This document shows, piece after piece, positions 14,402 to 22,870 of a DNA stretch of 26,903 nt. Each line of letters begins with the position of its first letter. Position 1 is the stretch's first letter. This DNA is from a virus: positions 1-26,903 of the IMG/VR virus record IMGVR_UViG_3300044678_002132; one strand, written 5' to 3'. The position numbers and the translations under genes were made by a program. The notes below the pieces were generated by a model, which saw only the letters and a program-made list of their open reading frames with translations, did no database searches and was not told the origin of the DNA.

Positions 14402-14620
14402 ATGATTAAATGGACACATAAACATGTATACGTTTACGAATTTGAAATGCAAAATCATGCATCTTGGGGCGGTAAACGTACGTGCACAATGGAATATGCA
14501 TTATGCACAAATGTAGATGGACCTGATCATAAAGAAAATAGAAAAACATTGGAACAAATGCTTCGTTTAGTATACGGACATTATCCAAAAGGTGTTAAAT
14601 TTGTACGAGATAGAAAATGA
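14402..14620 (+). CDS. Hypothetical small protein
   Basis: A 72-residue protein, not recognised. It is rich in aromatic residues and His in the first half (HKHVYVYEFEMQNHASWGG), with two Cys (TCTMEYALCT), and ends in a Lys/Arg-rich strand (GVKFVRDRK). It looks like a small beta-rich soluble protein. A TATAAT box directly precedes its start; its stop overlaps the ATG of the SLOG-like gene by four bases, so the two form a small unit. No function proposed. Confidence 0.62.
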   Translation: MIKWTHKHVYVYEFEMQNHASWGGKRTCTMEYALCTNVDGPDHKENRKTLEQMLRLVYGHYPKGVKFVRDRK

Positions 14621-15021
14621 AACGAGTTGCAGTCATTGGAAATACAGATTGGCAAAACAAAAGAAAGATTCAAGAAACTCTTCAAATGTTAAAACGAAAG
14701 TTTGGAGATGACTTGATAGTAGTTGGTGCAGGTGGCAGCGAAGGTGCAAACAACATGGTTAGGAAATATGCATTAGAATTTGCCATACAGTATGAAGAAT
14801 ACAATCCTTCATTTTCAGGACATAACATGTATTCAGCAATGCCAGAGTCATATTATGGCAAACCATATCATTTTTCACAATTACATCACCGCATGCAACT
14901 TATTGCAGAACGATGTGATTACATGATGATTATGAGTAACCAAATGCAATTAGACCCAGTATTGCAAACTGCATGGACTCGCACTAAAAAATTAAATAAA
15001 CCGGTGGTTATATTAGGTTAA
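14617..15021 (+). CDS. DUF2493/SLOG-like Rossmann-fold protein
   Basis: A 134-residue single-domain protein. It begins with a Rossmann strand RVAVIGNTDW, then a helix, a strand LIVVGAGGSEGANNMVRKYALE (33-54) with the GGxxGaD-like nucleotide loop of the SLOG superfamily, then CDYMMIMSNQMQLDPVLQTAW (98-118) and a last strand KPVVILG. The central part (about 60-90) is rich in Tyr, Ser and His. SLOG proteins bind nucleotides or nucleotide-derived ligands, and DUF2493 members are frequent in phages with no settled role. It ends 32 bases before the glycan cassette, which has its own promoter-like box and ribosome binding site. Confidence 0.72.
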   Translation: MKRVAVIGNTDWQNKRKIQETLQMLKRKFGDDLIVVGAGGSEGANNMVRKYALEFAIQYEEYNPSFSGHNMYSAMPESYYGKPYHFSQLHHRMQLIAERCDYMMIMSNQMQLDPVLQTAWTRTKKLNKPVVILG

Positions 15022-15024
15022 ACC

Positions 15025-15039
15025 ATATTTATAATAAAG
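15025..15039 (+). promoter_or_regulatory. Putative promoter box before the glycosyltransferase cassette
   Basis: ATATTTATAATAAAG matches the box at 24022-24036 in 13 of 15 bases. It contains TATAAT (15030-15035) on the + strand and, read on the - strand, TATAAATA, the T4 late-promoter core. An AAAGGA ribosome binding site (15044-15049) and the ATG at 15054 follow, so a + strand promoter with a short leader is the simplest reading. Confidence 0.4.
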
Positions 15040-15053
15040 TTACAAAGGATTAA

Positions 15054-16550
15054 ATGGAGTTACCAAAGTTACAAAAGTTCGACCCGAACAAGCCTAAGAA
15101 AAAGAAAATTTTATTGTTAGCTGACGATTTTCGTTTGCCGTCTGGCATTGGCACAATTAGCCGAGAAATAGTTTTTAATACCGTACATCATTATGATTGG
15201 GTACAATTAGGAGCAGCTCTACATCATCCCGAACACGGGCAAGGTGTTGATTTATCTGCACATGTTGCACAAGAAACTGGTGTAGCTGATGCGTCTGTTA
15301 AAATAATTCCGTGGAGCGGATATGGCGACCGCAATATATTATTTGCAATCATCAATCAAGAAAAACCAGATGCAATATTTCATTTCACTGATCCAAGATA
15401 TTGGGTTTGGCTTTATGCAATTGAACATGAAATTAAAACAACTTATAATATTCCTATTGTATATTATTCAATCTGGGATGATTTGCCGTATCCGATGTGG
15501 AACGCACCATATTATGCAAGTTGCGATTTAATTATGGGTATTAGCAAGCAGTCAGATAACATTCATCGAGAAGTACTTACTCAAAATGGGTTTGATGTCG
15601 TAAATTATGATTCAAATGATTCTGTACCGCAAGATGTAAAATGGAACCAAATTATTACAGGATTTGTTCCACACGGATTGAATCATAACACGTTTAAGCC
15701 ATTGCCGCAAGATGACGCAGCATACAAACGAATGTATGAAAATATCAAAACTAAAAATGATGTTGATTTTGTAGTATTTTGGAATAATCGAAATATACGA
15801 AGAAAACAACCAGGTGATTTGATATTAGCATTCAAACATTTTGTAGACGGATTGCCAGAAGCTACACGAAATAAAGTTGCACTTTTAATGCACACGCAAG
15901 TTGTAGACGAAAATGGTACAGATTTGCGTGCAATTTATAAAACATTGGCACCTAATTGCAAAATATTATTTTCAGAACAAAAAATGACTCCACAAGAGTT
16001 AAATGCATTGTATAATGTTGCAGATGTGGTAGTTAATATTGGTAGCAACGAAGGTTGGGGACTTAGTTCAACTGAAGCAATGTTGTCAGGAACTCCTATC
16101 GTTAATAATGTTACCGGTGGATTGCAAGATCAATGTGGTTTTGTAGATGAAAATGATGAATGGATAAGATTTGATGGAGATTTTTCAACAAATCATATGG
16201 GTAAATTTAAACACCATGGGATATGGGCCAAACCAGTATTTCCAAGTAACCGATCACTTCAAGGATCGCCTGCTACGCCATATATCTTTGATGACCGAGT
16301 TTGTTTTGAAGATGTAGCTGATGCAATTCGCTATTGGTATGACACTCCAGAAACGCTTCGAGAGTCGATGGGACAAGCTGGAAGAGATTGGTGTTTGAAA
16401 AATGGACTTACGGCAGAACAAATGGGTCAAAAAATGATTCATATGATTGATTATCTATTTGATTCTAAACGAGAAAATAGAGCAAAATATACATTACATA
16501 AAGTTACAACAAAAAAATACGAAAAAACAGGAATAGTATGCGCACAGTAG
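15054..16550 (+). CDS. GT4-family glycosyltransferase
   Basis: A 498-residue GT-B glycosyltransferase, first gene of the glycan cassette. The N-terminal Rossmann start is KKILLLADDFRLPSGIGT (about 17-34), with a Gly-rich donor-side turn. The C-terminal domain holds NEGWGLSSTEAMLSGTPIVN (332-351), the E-x7-E type nucleotide-sugar motif of GT4. The N-terminal peptide ELPKLQKFD is echoed at the C-terminus of the next protein (ELKLPKLQKI). It has AAAGGA five bases... upstream at 15044-15049, the clearest ribosome binding site in this region. There is no membrane segment. It overlaps the next gene by 13 bases. Acceptor unknown. Confidence 0.88.
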   Translation: MELPKLQKFDPNKPKKKKILLLADDFRLPSGIGTISREIVFNTVHHYDWVQLGAALHHPEHGQGVDLSAHVAQETGVADASVKIIPWSGYGDRNILFAIINQEKPDAIFHFTDPRYWVWLYAIEHEIKTTYNIPIVYYSIWDDLPYPMWNAPYYASCDLIMGISKQSDNIHREVLTQNGFDVVNYDSNDSVPQDVKWNQIITGFVPHGLNHNTFKPLPQDDAAYKRMYENIKTKNDVDFVVFWNNRNIRRKQPGDLILAFKHFVDGLPEATRNKVALLMHTQVVDENGTDLRAIYKTLAPNCKILFSEQKMTPQELNALYNVADVVVNIGSNEGWGLSSTEAMLSGTPIVNNVTGGLQDQCGFVDENDEWIRFDGDFSTNHMGKFKHHGIWAKPVFPSNRSLQGSPATPYIFDDRVCFEDVADAIRYWYDTPETLRESMGQAGRDWCLKNGLTAEQMGQKMIHMIDYLFDSKRENRAKYTLHKVTTKKYEKTGIVCAQ

Positions 16551-17770
16551 TTATAGCATCACCAGTAGCAACACAATCGGGATACGGACATCATGCTCGT
16601 GAAATAATTGCTAATTTTATTGAACAACGAGGTAATGAATGGGACATTAAATTGCTTTCATTACCATGGGGGCATACACCATTTACATATCCATTGCCAC
16701 AAGATTGGAAACAAAGAATTATTCCAATGCCAATACAATATCAACCAGATATTTGGGTACAAATAACCGTGCCAAATGAATTTCAAGCAGTTGGTAAATA
16801 TAATATTGGAGTCACCGCGGCAACAGAAGGTGATATTTGTCCCGCAGAATGGATTGATAAAATTAATGCTATGCAAATGATTATTGTTCCAACTGAATTT
16901 ACTAAACAAGTATTTGAAAATACATCTAAAAAACATGGAAAAGCTATAACAACAAATATACAAGTTATTCCGGAATATTTTGATGAAACAATTTATACGA
17001 ATACATTGCCAGGCCAATTAAGTATATTAGATCAAATTGCAGAAACAACTGCATTTTTATCGGTAGGACATTGGTTACAAGGACAACTAGGAGAAGATAG
17101 AAAAAATATCAGTGGATTGATTCATTGTTTTTTTGATACATATAAAAATCAAAAAGATACTCCTGCTCTCGTATTAAAAACAAGTGGTGCAACATATTCT
17201 GTATTAGATCGATTTGAAATTGAATCAAAAATTTCACAAATACGAGATATGTTTGGAAATGCAAAATTACCAAGTGTATATCTTTTGCATGGTGATTTAA
17301 CAGATGAAGAAATGAATCTTCTTTATAATCATCCAAAAATAAAAGCAATGATATCATTTACTAAAGCTGAAGGTTTTGGTCGTCCATTATTAGAATTTTC
17401 GACATCCGGGAAACCAATCATTGCTCCATACTATTCAGGACAGGTAGATTTCTTGAAAAAAGATTTTATTTGTGCATTACCAGGCGGATTAACTGAAATT
17501 CATCCATCGGCACGCAATGAATTTTTAATTGAAGAAGCTAAATGGTTTACTCCGGATTATGCATCTGCAGGTAAAATGATGAAAGATGTTTTGAAAAATT
17601 ATAAAAAATGGCAAGAATTAGCAAAACGTCAACGTTACTTTGTAAATTCAACTTTTACTAAAACTGCAGTAGCCACAGTATATGAACGAGTATTGAACAT
17701 TGTAGATGAGGGAGTTGAATCTATCCCAAAACCATTAGAGTTAAAACTACCTAAATTGCAAAAAATATGA
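16538..17770 (+). CDS. GT-B glycosyltransferase
   Basis: A 410-residue protein with GT-B architecture. It opens with TVVIASPVATQSGYGHHARE (3-22), the acceptor-domain start with the 'GyG.h.re' turn. The C-terminal domain carries TKAEGFGRPLLEFSTSGKPI (275-294) with Glu278 and Glu286 as the donor-binding pair. The last residues, PKPLELKLPKLQKI, repeat the peptide at the N-terminus of the preceding enzyme. It overlaps the preceding gene by 13 bases and the next by four (ATGA). Cytoplasmic. It probably acts on the same glycan as its neighbours; sugar and acceptor are unknown. Confidence 0.86.
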   Translation: MRTVVIASPVATQSGYGHHAREIIANFIEQRGNEWDIKLLSLPWGHTPFTYPLPQDWKQRIIPMPIQYQPDIWVQITVPNEFQAVGKYNIGVTAATEGDICPAEWIDKINAMQMIIVPTEFTKQVFENTSKKHGKAITTNIQVIPEYFDETIYTNTLPGQLSILDQIAETTAFLSVGHWLQGQLGEDRKNISGLIHCFFDTYKNQKDTPALVLKTSGATYSVLDRFEIESKISQIRDMFGNAKLPSVYLLHGDLTDEEMNLLYNHPKIKAMISFTKAEGFGRPLLEFSTSGKPIIAPYYSGQVDFLKKDFICALPGGLTEIHPSARNEFLIEEAKWFTPDYASAGKMMKDVLKNYKKWQELAKRQRYFVNSTFTKTAVATVYERVLNIVDEGVESIPKPLELKLPKLQKI

Positions 17771-18390
17771 AAATAACATACGCTATTACGGTGTGCAATG
17801 AGTTTAAAGAAATTCAAAGACTCATTACACACTTGCTTAAACATAAAAGAATACAAGACAATATTGTTATCTTGTTTGATAGTAAAAATGGAGATTTAGA
17901 GATTGAAGCTTTTTTACGATCACACTCTGTTAATAAAGAATTTTCTTGGCATAAAGGTGAGTTTGCAGGACATTTTGCAGATTGGAAAAATAAGTTAACT
18001 AGTTTATGTAGCGGCGATTATATTTTTCAGATCGATGCAGATGAAATACCTCATGAAAAACTAGTAGAAGTATTACCATATGTATTAGAAGAAAACTTTG
18101 ATTGTGATGTATTTTTAGTTCCACGCGTTAATACAGTAGAAGGAATTACTCAAGAACATATTACAAAATGGCGCTGGAATGTAAATGATCAGGGCTGGAT
18201 CAATTGGCCGGACAATCAATGGAGAATTTGGAAAAACAAAACAGAAATTAAATGGATTAATAAAGTCCATGAAGTATTAAATGGACATAAGACGTGGACC
18301 AGTTTGCCAGAAATGGAGGAGTTCGCTCTATATCATCCTAAAACAATTGAACGACAAGAAAAACAAAACAATTATTACAATACATTATGA
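17767..18390 (+). CDS. GT2-family glycosyltransferase
   Basis: A 207-residue GT-A enzyme. It begins ITYAITVCNEFKEIQRLI (3-20), the classic GT2 opening strand with the 'V.NE' turn, then FADWKNKL (70-77) and the metal-binding motif FQIDADE (87-93) with Asp90 and Asp92. WRWNVNDQGWINWPDNQWRIWKN is a Trp-rich acceptor-side segment, and IKWINKVHE resembles the 'W..~VHE' motif in phage and LPS glycosyltransferases. It is soluble. It overlaps the genes on both sides by four bases. Confidence 0.86.
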   Translation: MKITYAITVCNEFKEIQRLITHLLKHKRIQDNIVILFDSKNGDLEIEAFLRSHSVNKEFSWHKGEFAGHFADWKNKLTSLCSGDYIFQIDADEIPHEKLVEVLPYVLEENFDCDVFLVPRVNTVEGITQEHITKWRWNVNDQGWINWPDNQWRIWKNKTEIKWINKVHEVLNGHKTWTSLPEMEEFALYHPKTIERQEKQNNYYNTL

Positions 18391-19064
18391 AAAAAGAAAT
18401 TTTAATTATAGTACCATCCAGATCTGGTGAAAGTGTCAGATATCCAAATGTTGATCGATTTATACAACATTGTCAACTTCATTCAGAAGGACATAGTGAT
18501 TTATGCATTGCATTAGACTCTGATGATGATCATCAATATCCTAGAAGAGATGGCGTTATTTATGAAGTGAATCCTCGAATAAGGATGATTCCAACATTGA
18601 ATCAAATTGCCATGAAATATAAAGACCAATATAAATATATTGCGTTTTTTGGCGATGATCACGTTATTCAATCAGCTTGGGAATCTAAGTTTATTTCTTA
18701 TTTTGAAAAAAATAATGGAGTTGGCATCGCATATGGTAATGATTTATTACAAGGAGCTAAATTACCAACCGCAGTTTGTTTAACTTCTAATATAGTTGAC
18801 AAATTAGAATATATGGTTCCTAAGAATTTAATTCATATGTATGCTGACAATTTTTGGTTAGATTTAGGACATAGCTTAAATATTATTAAATACTTTGATG
18901 AAGTAATATTTGAACATGTACATCCAGACAACGGCAAAGCAGTACGAGATTCACAATATGTAGATGCAGCATCTGTTGCACCATATGATCAACAACAATA
19001 TCAAATCTATATGAATAGTCCACAAAGAATGATTGACATTAATAAAATAAAAGAATTATTATGA
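18387..19064 (+). CDS. GT-A (GT2-like) glycosyltransferase
   Basis: A 225-residue GT-A-like protein. It opens with ILIIVPSRSGESVRYPNV, the 'lp.R.Rp....' start seen in many phage glycosyltransferases. Nucleotide-binding acidic clusters are LDSDDD (43-48) and FFGDDHVI (87-94), the latter in the DXD position. YADNFWLDLG (about 153-162) fits the later acidic motif. More divergent than its neighbour at 17767, so donor and linkage cannot be guessed. It overlaps the flanking genes by four bases on each side. Confidence 0.75.
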   Translation: MKKEILIIVPSRSGESVRYPNVDRFIQHCQLHSEGHSDLCIALDSDDDHQYPRRDGVIYEVNPRIRMIPTLNQIAMKYKDQYKYIAFFGDDHVIQSAWESKFISYFEKNNGVGIAYGNDLLQGAKLPTAVCLTSNIVDKLEYMVPKNLIHMYADNFWLDLGHSLNIIKYFDEVIFEHVHPDNGKAVRDSQYVDAASVAPYDQQQYQIYMNSPQRMIDINKIKELL

Positions 19065-19651
19065 GATATAAAACATTTGATAAACCACATAGTCATGATG
19101 CAGAATGGTATAAAGACCGAGAAGCAGTTGATCATATAAATGAAGCAGGACATCGTCCTAGATTATTGCAAGTGCAAGATTTTTTATTACAAATATTAAA
19201 TCATGAACAAAATAAAGATTTAACAATTTGTGATTTTGGTTGTGGCAATGCTGGACTAATTCGCGAGATTCAGTCAAAAGTTTCAAATACAATTTGGGGT
19301 TATGATTTATGTCCTGCAAATGTAGAAGATGCAATTACACGCGGAAATACAGATAATGTATTTTACAAAGATTTTATAATCGAAGATGATATTAAATTCC
19401 CAGATATTGCAATTTGTACAGAAGTATTAGAGCATTTAGTAGATCCAGACACATTTATTAAAAAATTATTAAATAACGGCGTAAAATATATCATAGCATC
19501 ATCTCCCGATTATGAAACACCAACATATCACGCACCATTTCATTTATGGGTGTTTAATGGGGATTCATATAAAGAAATGTTTGTAGACGCAGGATGGAAT
19601 GTAACATTACATCACAAAGCACATTTTCAATATATCGTAGCAACAAAGTAA
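19061..19651 (+). CDS. Class I SAM-dependent methyltransferase
   Basis: A 196-residue methyltransferase of the type 11/12 kind. Motif I is ICDFGCGNAG (56-65), the acidic residue after strand 2 is in WGYDLCPA (Asp at about 86), and the post-motif CTEVLEHLVDPDTF (about 124-137) is the typical 'SevlEHl.dp..~l' block. It has no nucleic-acid base-flipping motif such as DPPY or PCQ, so a small-molecule or sugar substrate is more likely than DNA. It lies in the glycan cassette next to an FkbM methyltransferase and probably caps or decorates sugars. It overlaps the gene before by four bases. Confidence 0.86.
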   Translation: MRYKTFDKPHSHDAEWYKDREAVDHINEAGHRPRLLQVQDFLLQILNHEQNKDLTICDFGCGNAGLIREIQSKVSNTIWGYDLCPANVEDAITRGNTDNVFYKDFIIEDDIKFPDIAICTEVLEHLVDPDTFIKKLLNNGVKYIIASSPDYETPTYHAPFHLWVFNGDSYKEMFVDAGWNVTLHHKAHFQYIVATK

Positions 19652-19654
19652 CTT

Positions 19655-20278
19655 ATGTATTCACAACACGGAGAAGACCTTTTTATTGTTAATCAGTTGT
19701 CTAACAATAATAAAATTGGATCTATATTAGATATAGGTGCAAATGACGGAACAACTTATTCAAATTCTAGATATTTTATTGAAAAACTAGGATGGAAAGG
19801 CGTATTAGTAGAACCTACTAGCCAATGTATATCTAAATTAAATGAATTATATTCTGAAAATAATCAAGTTATCATATATCCATATGCAATTGATTCAGAA
19901 GAAACGGAAACGGTGATTTATTTAGGAAATTTAGAGCCAGATACAATTAATCAAGTATCTACAATGTCAACTTCAGAAAAAACATATTGGGAAACTAATA
20001 GAAATGTTCACTATACTGAAGAACTAATTAAAACAAAGACAATTGATCAATTAGTATCAGATATCAAGATTGATTACTTTGATATTATTAGCATTGACAT
20101 CGAGGGTAAGGATATTTTAGCATTTAGTAGATTATATGAATTAGGATACAGACCAGAATTTTTTATATTCGAACATAATTCTAATAATATCACAATACAG
20201 CAGTTATCAGATATATGTCATACTGAATATAGGATTGTTTGGCAAAATACAATTAATTTTATCTTACAAAAAATATGA
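19655..20278 (+). CDS. FkbM-family methyltransferase
   Basis: A 207-residue SAM-dependent methyltransferase of the FkbM type, which O-methylates sugars or polyketides. Evidence: YSQHGEDLFI at the N-terminus (the 'sQ.gED.~i' FkbM lead), motif I ILDIGANDGTTYSNSRYF (24-41), VLVEPTSQC (50-58), and the catalytic-side ISIDIEGKD (about 145-153) with FFIFEHN close behind. It starts three bases after the preceding methyltransferase and overlaps the following glycosyltransferase by four. Methyl-capped sugars would be expected in the product. Confidence 0.9.
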   Translation: MYSQHGEDLFIVNQLSNNNKIGSILDIGANDGTTYSNSRYFIEKLGWKGVLVEPTSQCISKLNELYSENNQVIIYPYAIDSEETETVIYLGNLEPDTINQVSTMSTSEKTYWETNRNVHYTEELIKTKTIDQLVSDIKIDYFDIISIDIEGKDILAFSRLYELGYRPEFFIFEHNSNNITIQQLSDICHTEYRIVWQNTINFILQKI

Positions 20279-21135
20279 AAATACTATTAGGTTGTTTGAA
20301 TGCTAATGGCTTAGGCGGAAGTGAATTATATCATTATGAACTAACACGTGAATTAGATGCATTAGGACACGATGTTACATTATTCACATTGCGAGAAATT
20401 GATTGGATGGATGAAGTACGATTAAAACTTCAACATGTTCGACAATTAGATACAACAAATTTGGATATTACAGAAAAATATGATATAATAGTAGCAAGTC
20501 AACCGCAAGTCAATTTGTTTATGTTGGAACATTTTAAAAATATTCCTATAATTAGTATCATACATTCAGAAATTAGATCTGAAGATCCGATATTGGATTC
20601 TAGAATATCACATTATGTTGTAATACGAAAACCAATTGTAGATATGCTTATCAATGACTACAATATACCAGCATCCAAAGTTTCATTGATATACAATCCA
20701 ATTGATAGAACTAGATTTAATTCCAATGAGGCTTCAAAATTAGAACGTTATTCTGGAATTTTTGTTGGAGAAGTTTTAGATCCAATACGTTTTCAAGCAG
20801 TTCAGCATTTAGTTCAACAATGCATTGAAAATGATTGGGATTTGTATCTAATGAGTGAAAGTCGTTATGACTTTAAGCATCCAAACATTAAATATGTAGA
20901 CAAACGATGGGATACTGAAAACATAGTACAGATGATGCATTTTACTGCAGGAATTTTATTAGGCAGAACAACTTTAGAAGGTTGGTGTTGCGATGTGCCA
21001 GGATATATGTATTTAATTGATATCAATGGAAATATTTTATCAATAGATTCAACGGCGCCGGAAGAAATAAAAGAATTATGCAACAGCAAATATGTTGCAC
21101 AACAACACATTAATTTATATCAATCAATTATATGA
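20275..21135 (+). CDS. GT-B glycosyltransferase (GT4-like, short)
   Basis: A 286-residue GT-B-type protein, shorter than typical GT4 enzymes (~370). The N-terminal KILLGCLNANGLGGSELYHYELTRELDALGHDV is the textbook GT4 start, a Gly-rich loop followed by the helix and 'G.~V' strand. SLIYNPIDRTRFN (about 136-148) matches the inter-domain 'v.~NgiD...f' linker. The C-terminal domain is reduced: RTTLEGWCCDVPGYMY is the best match to the donor motif. It overlaps both neighbours by four bases. It is probably active, but the shortened donor domain is notable. Confidence 0.82.
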   Translation: MKILLGCLNANGLGGSELYHYELTRELDALGHDVTLFTLREIDWMDEVRLKLQHVRQLDTTNLDITEKYDIIVASQPQVNLFMLEHFKNIPIISIIHSEIRSEDPILDSRISHYVVIRKPIVDMLINDYNIPASKVSLIYNPIDRTRFNSNEASKLERYSGIFVGEVLDPIRFQAVQHLVQQCIENDWDLYLMSESRYDFKHPNIKYVDKRWDTENIVQMMHFTAGILLGRTTLEGWCCDVPGYMYLIDINGNILSIDSTAPEEIKELCNSKYVAQQHINLYQSII

Positions 21136-21998
21136 ATAAAATATTATATACATTACACGTAATGTGGTATGAGTCTAAAATGTTAAATGAAACATTAGAT
21201 TCAGTTGAGCATGCAATTCAAAATAGTATTATCCCAGTAGATTTAATAGTATATTTAAATGCTCAAACATTTATAGAAAAGCCTGACAACGTTATTCCAA
21301 TAGAGATGTTTAATGAATTTATAAATCATCCAGTTTTAAAGAATGCAATCATTTCATATAAAACAAATGATGATGAATTTTATAATATAGGAGATTTCCG
21401 TAGAGATATTTACGGTCCAGAATATGATTATAAATACATTGTATGGGGAGAATCTGATTGTTTAGTCCCAGAAGATTATTTCTTTCTATTATCAAACATA
21501 GAATTAGATCATCCACATTTTATTTCATTAGCAACTAGAAAAATGTGGGATAGTACATGGGATGATGTAGAACATCCGTGGATACATAAATTTCCTAGAA
21601 ACGGCCCCGCAATACGTCCAGAACAAGCTCCAGCTCCATTTAATTGTACTGATTATATTTCAATTGATGAATTAAATAAATTTAATAGTCAATTCGATCC
21701 AATTTTAATTAAATTAGACCGATTGAAGATAGATGGTAATATGACCGCACTAGCAAGAAATTTACCATATCCATTTTTACCATTAGATTTACATTTTGCT
21801 CGAGAAGATTATTGTTTAGAAATGTTTTTTACTAAAAAAAATATACCACAATATCATATATCAACTAGATTAAAAGGACATAATCAAGTTCACCCTACAA
21901 AACGAGTTGGGACATTAAATGAAAAGAATGACGAGATTTATAAACAATTTGAACAAGATGCATATACAAGCATTTTTAATTTTATAGAAAATTTATGA
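21132..21998 (+). CDS. GT-A-like glycosyltransferase
   Basis: A 288-residue protein. A GT-A fold is inferred from the start KILYTLHVMWYESKMLNETLDSV, the strand VDLIVYLNAQT, and the acidic metal-site candidate VWGESDCLVPEDYFF (104-118), a variant DXD (Glu107-Ser-Asp109). LHFAREDYCLEMFF (about 219-232) matches the later 'ED..l' acceptor motif. It lacks membrane segments. It overlaps its neighbours by four bases on both sides. I do not recognise a closer family, so sugar and acceptor are unknown. Confidence 0.68.
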   Translation: MNKILYTLHVMWYESKMLNETLDSVEHAIQNSIIPVDLIVYLNAQTFIEKPDNVIPIEMFNEFINHPVLKNAIISYKTNDDEFYNIGDFRRDIYGPEYDYKYIVWGESDCLVPEDYFFLLSNIELDHPHFISLATRKMWDSTWDDVEHPWIHKFPRNGPAIRPEQAPAPFNCTDYISIDELNKFNSQFDPILIKLDRLKIDGNMTALARNLPYPFLPLDLHFAREDYCLEMFFTKKNIPQYHISTRLKGHNQVHPTKRVGTLNEKNDEIYKQFEQDAYTSIFNFIENL

Positions 21999-22870
21999 AA
22001 ATATTAATTACAGGCCATATGGGGTTCGTAGGCAGATCCTTTTTACGTTATTTTAATGGTAAACATGAAATAACTGGAGTTGATTTAAAAGAAGGAAACG
22101 ATTGTCGCGACTTTTTTAAAACTTCAACTCAAAAATTTGATTTGATAATTCATTTAGCAGCAATCGTAGGTGGTCGAGAAACAATTGAAAATGAACCGTT
22201 ATCAGTAGCAACAGATTTATCAATTGATTCGGAGTTCTTTAACTGGGTAATAAAAACAAAACAACCTAGAGTAGTTTACTTTAGTTCTAGTGCAGCATAC
22301 CCAGTACATTTACAACATCCAGAATTGCAATATCATTTAAAAGAATCGGATATTAATTTAGATGATATTAGATTACCAGATTATACATATGGTTGGGCTA
22401 AATTAACAGGCGAATATTTAGCAAAATTTGTTAGAGAACAAGGAACTAAAGTTTATGTATTTAGACCATTCTCAGGATATGGCGCAGATCAGGATTTAAC
22501 TTATCCATTCCCATCATTCATTGATAGAATTAAAAGAAAAGTTTCTGAATTTGAAATTTGGGGCGATGGTACGCAAGTACGAGATTTTATCCATATGGAA
22601 GATATTGTAGAAGCGGTTATGACTGTTGTAGAAAATGATGTTCAAGTTGATGCATTGAATCTAGGAAGTGGAATAGCTACTCCATTTAATACATTAGCTG
22701 AAACTATGTTTGAAATTAGCAAATGGCGGCCAGAGAATGGAATTAAACATTTATTAGAAAAACCAATTGGAGTTTCTTTTAGAGTATGTGATCCTAGTTT
22801 AATGCTATCAATATACAAACCTAAATATACATTAGAAGAACGAATTGAACAAATATTATATGGAAAATAA
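21995..22870 (+). CDS. NAD-dependent epimerase/dehydratase (extended SDR)
   Basis: A 291-residue extended short-chain dehydrogenase that modifies a nucleotide sugar. The cofactor loop is TGHMGFVG (6-13, GxxGxxG). LIIHLAAIVGG (50-60) is the usual 'd.ViHlAa..g' segment. The catalytic elements are FSSSAAY (96-102) and Tyr132-x3-Lys136 (YTYGWAK). FRPFSGYG and QVRDFIHMEDIVEA are the conserved substrate-side motifs. It most resembles NDP-hexose 4-epimerases or GDP-sugar epimerases, but the exact reaction cannot be read. It supplies a non-standard donor sugar to the neighbouring transferases. It overlaps the previous gene by four and the next by 11 bases. Confidence 0.92.
   Translation: MKILITGHMGFVGRSFLRYFNGKHEITGVDLKEGNDCRDFFKTSTQKFDLIIHLAAIVGGRETIENEPLSVATDLSIDSEFFNWVIKTKQPRVVYFSSSAAYPVHLQHPELQYHLKESDINLDDIRLPDYTYGWAKLTGEYLAKFVREQGTKVYVFRPFSGYGADQDLTYPFPSFIDRIKRKVSEFEIWGDGTQVRDFIHMEDIVEAVMTVVENDVQVDALNLGSGIATPFNTLAETMFEISKWRPENGIKHLLEKPIGVSFRVCDPSLMLSIYKPKYTLEERIEQILYGK

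Noticed and set aside
16661-17017. Long minus-strand open frame (118 codons) opposite a glycosyltransferase
   Set aside because: Its sequence is low in conserved pattern, rich in Phe, Ile, Asn and Cys as expected for antisense of an AT-rich gene. The same applies to all other minus-strand frames.
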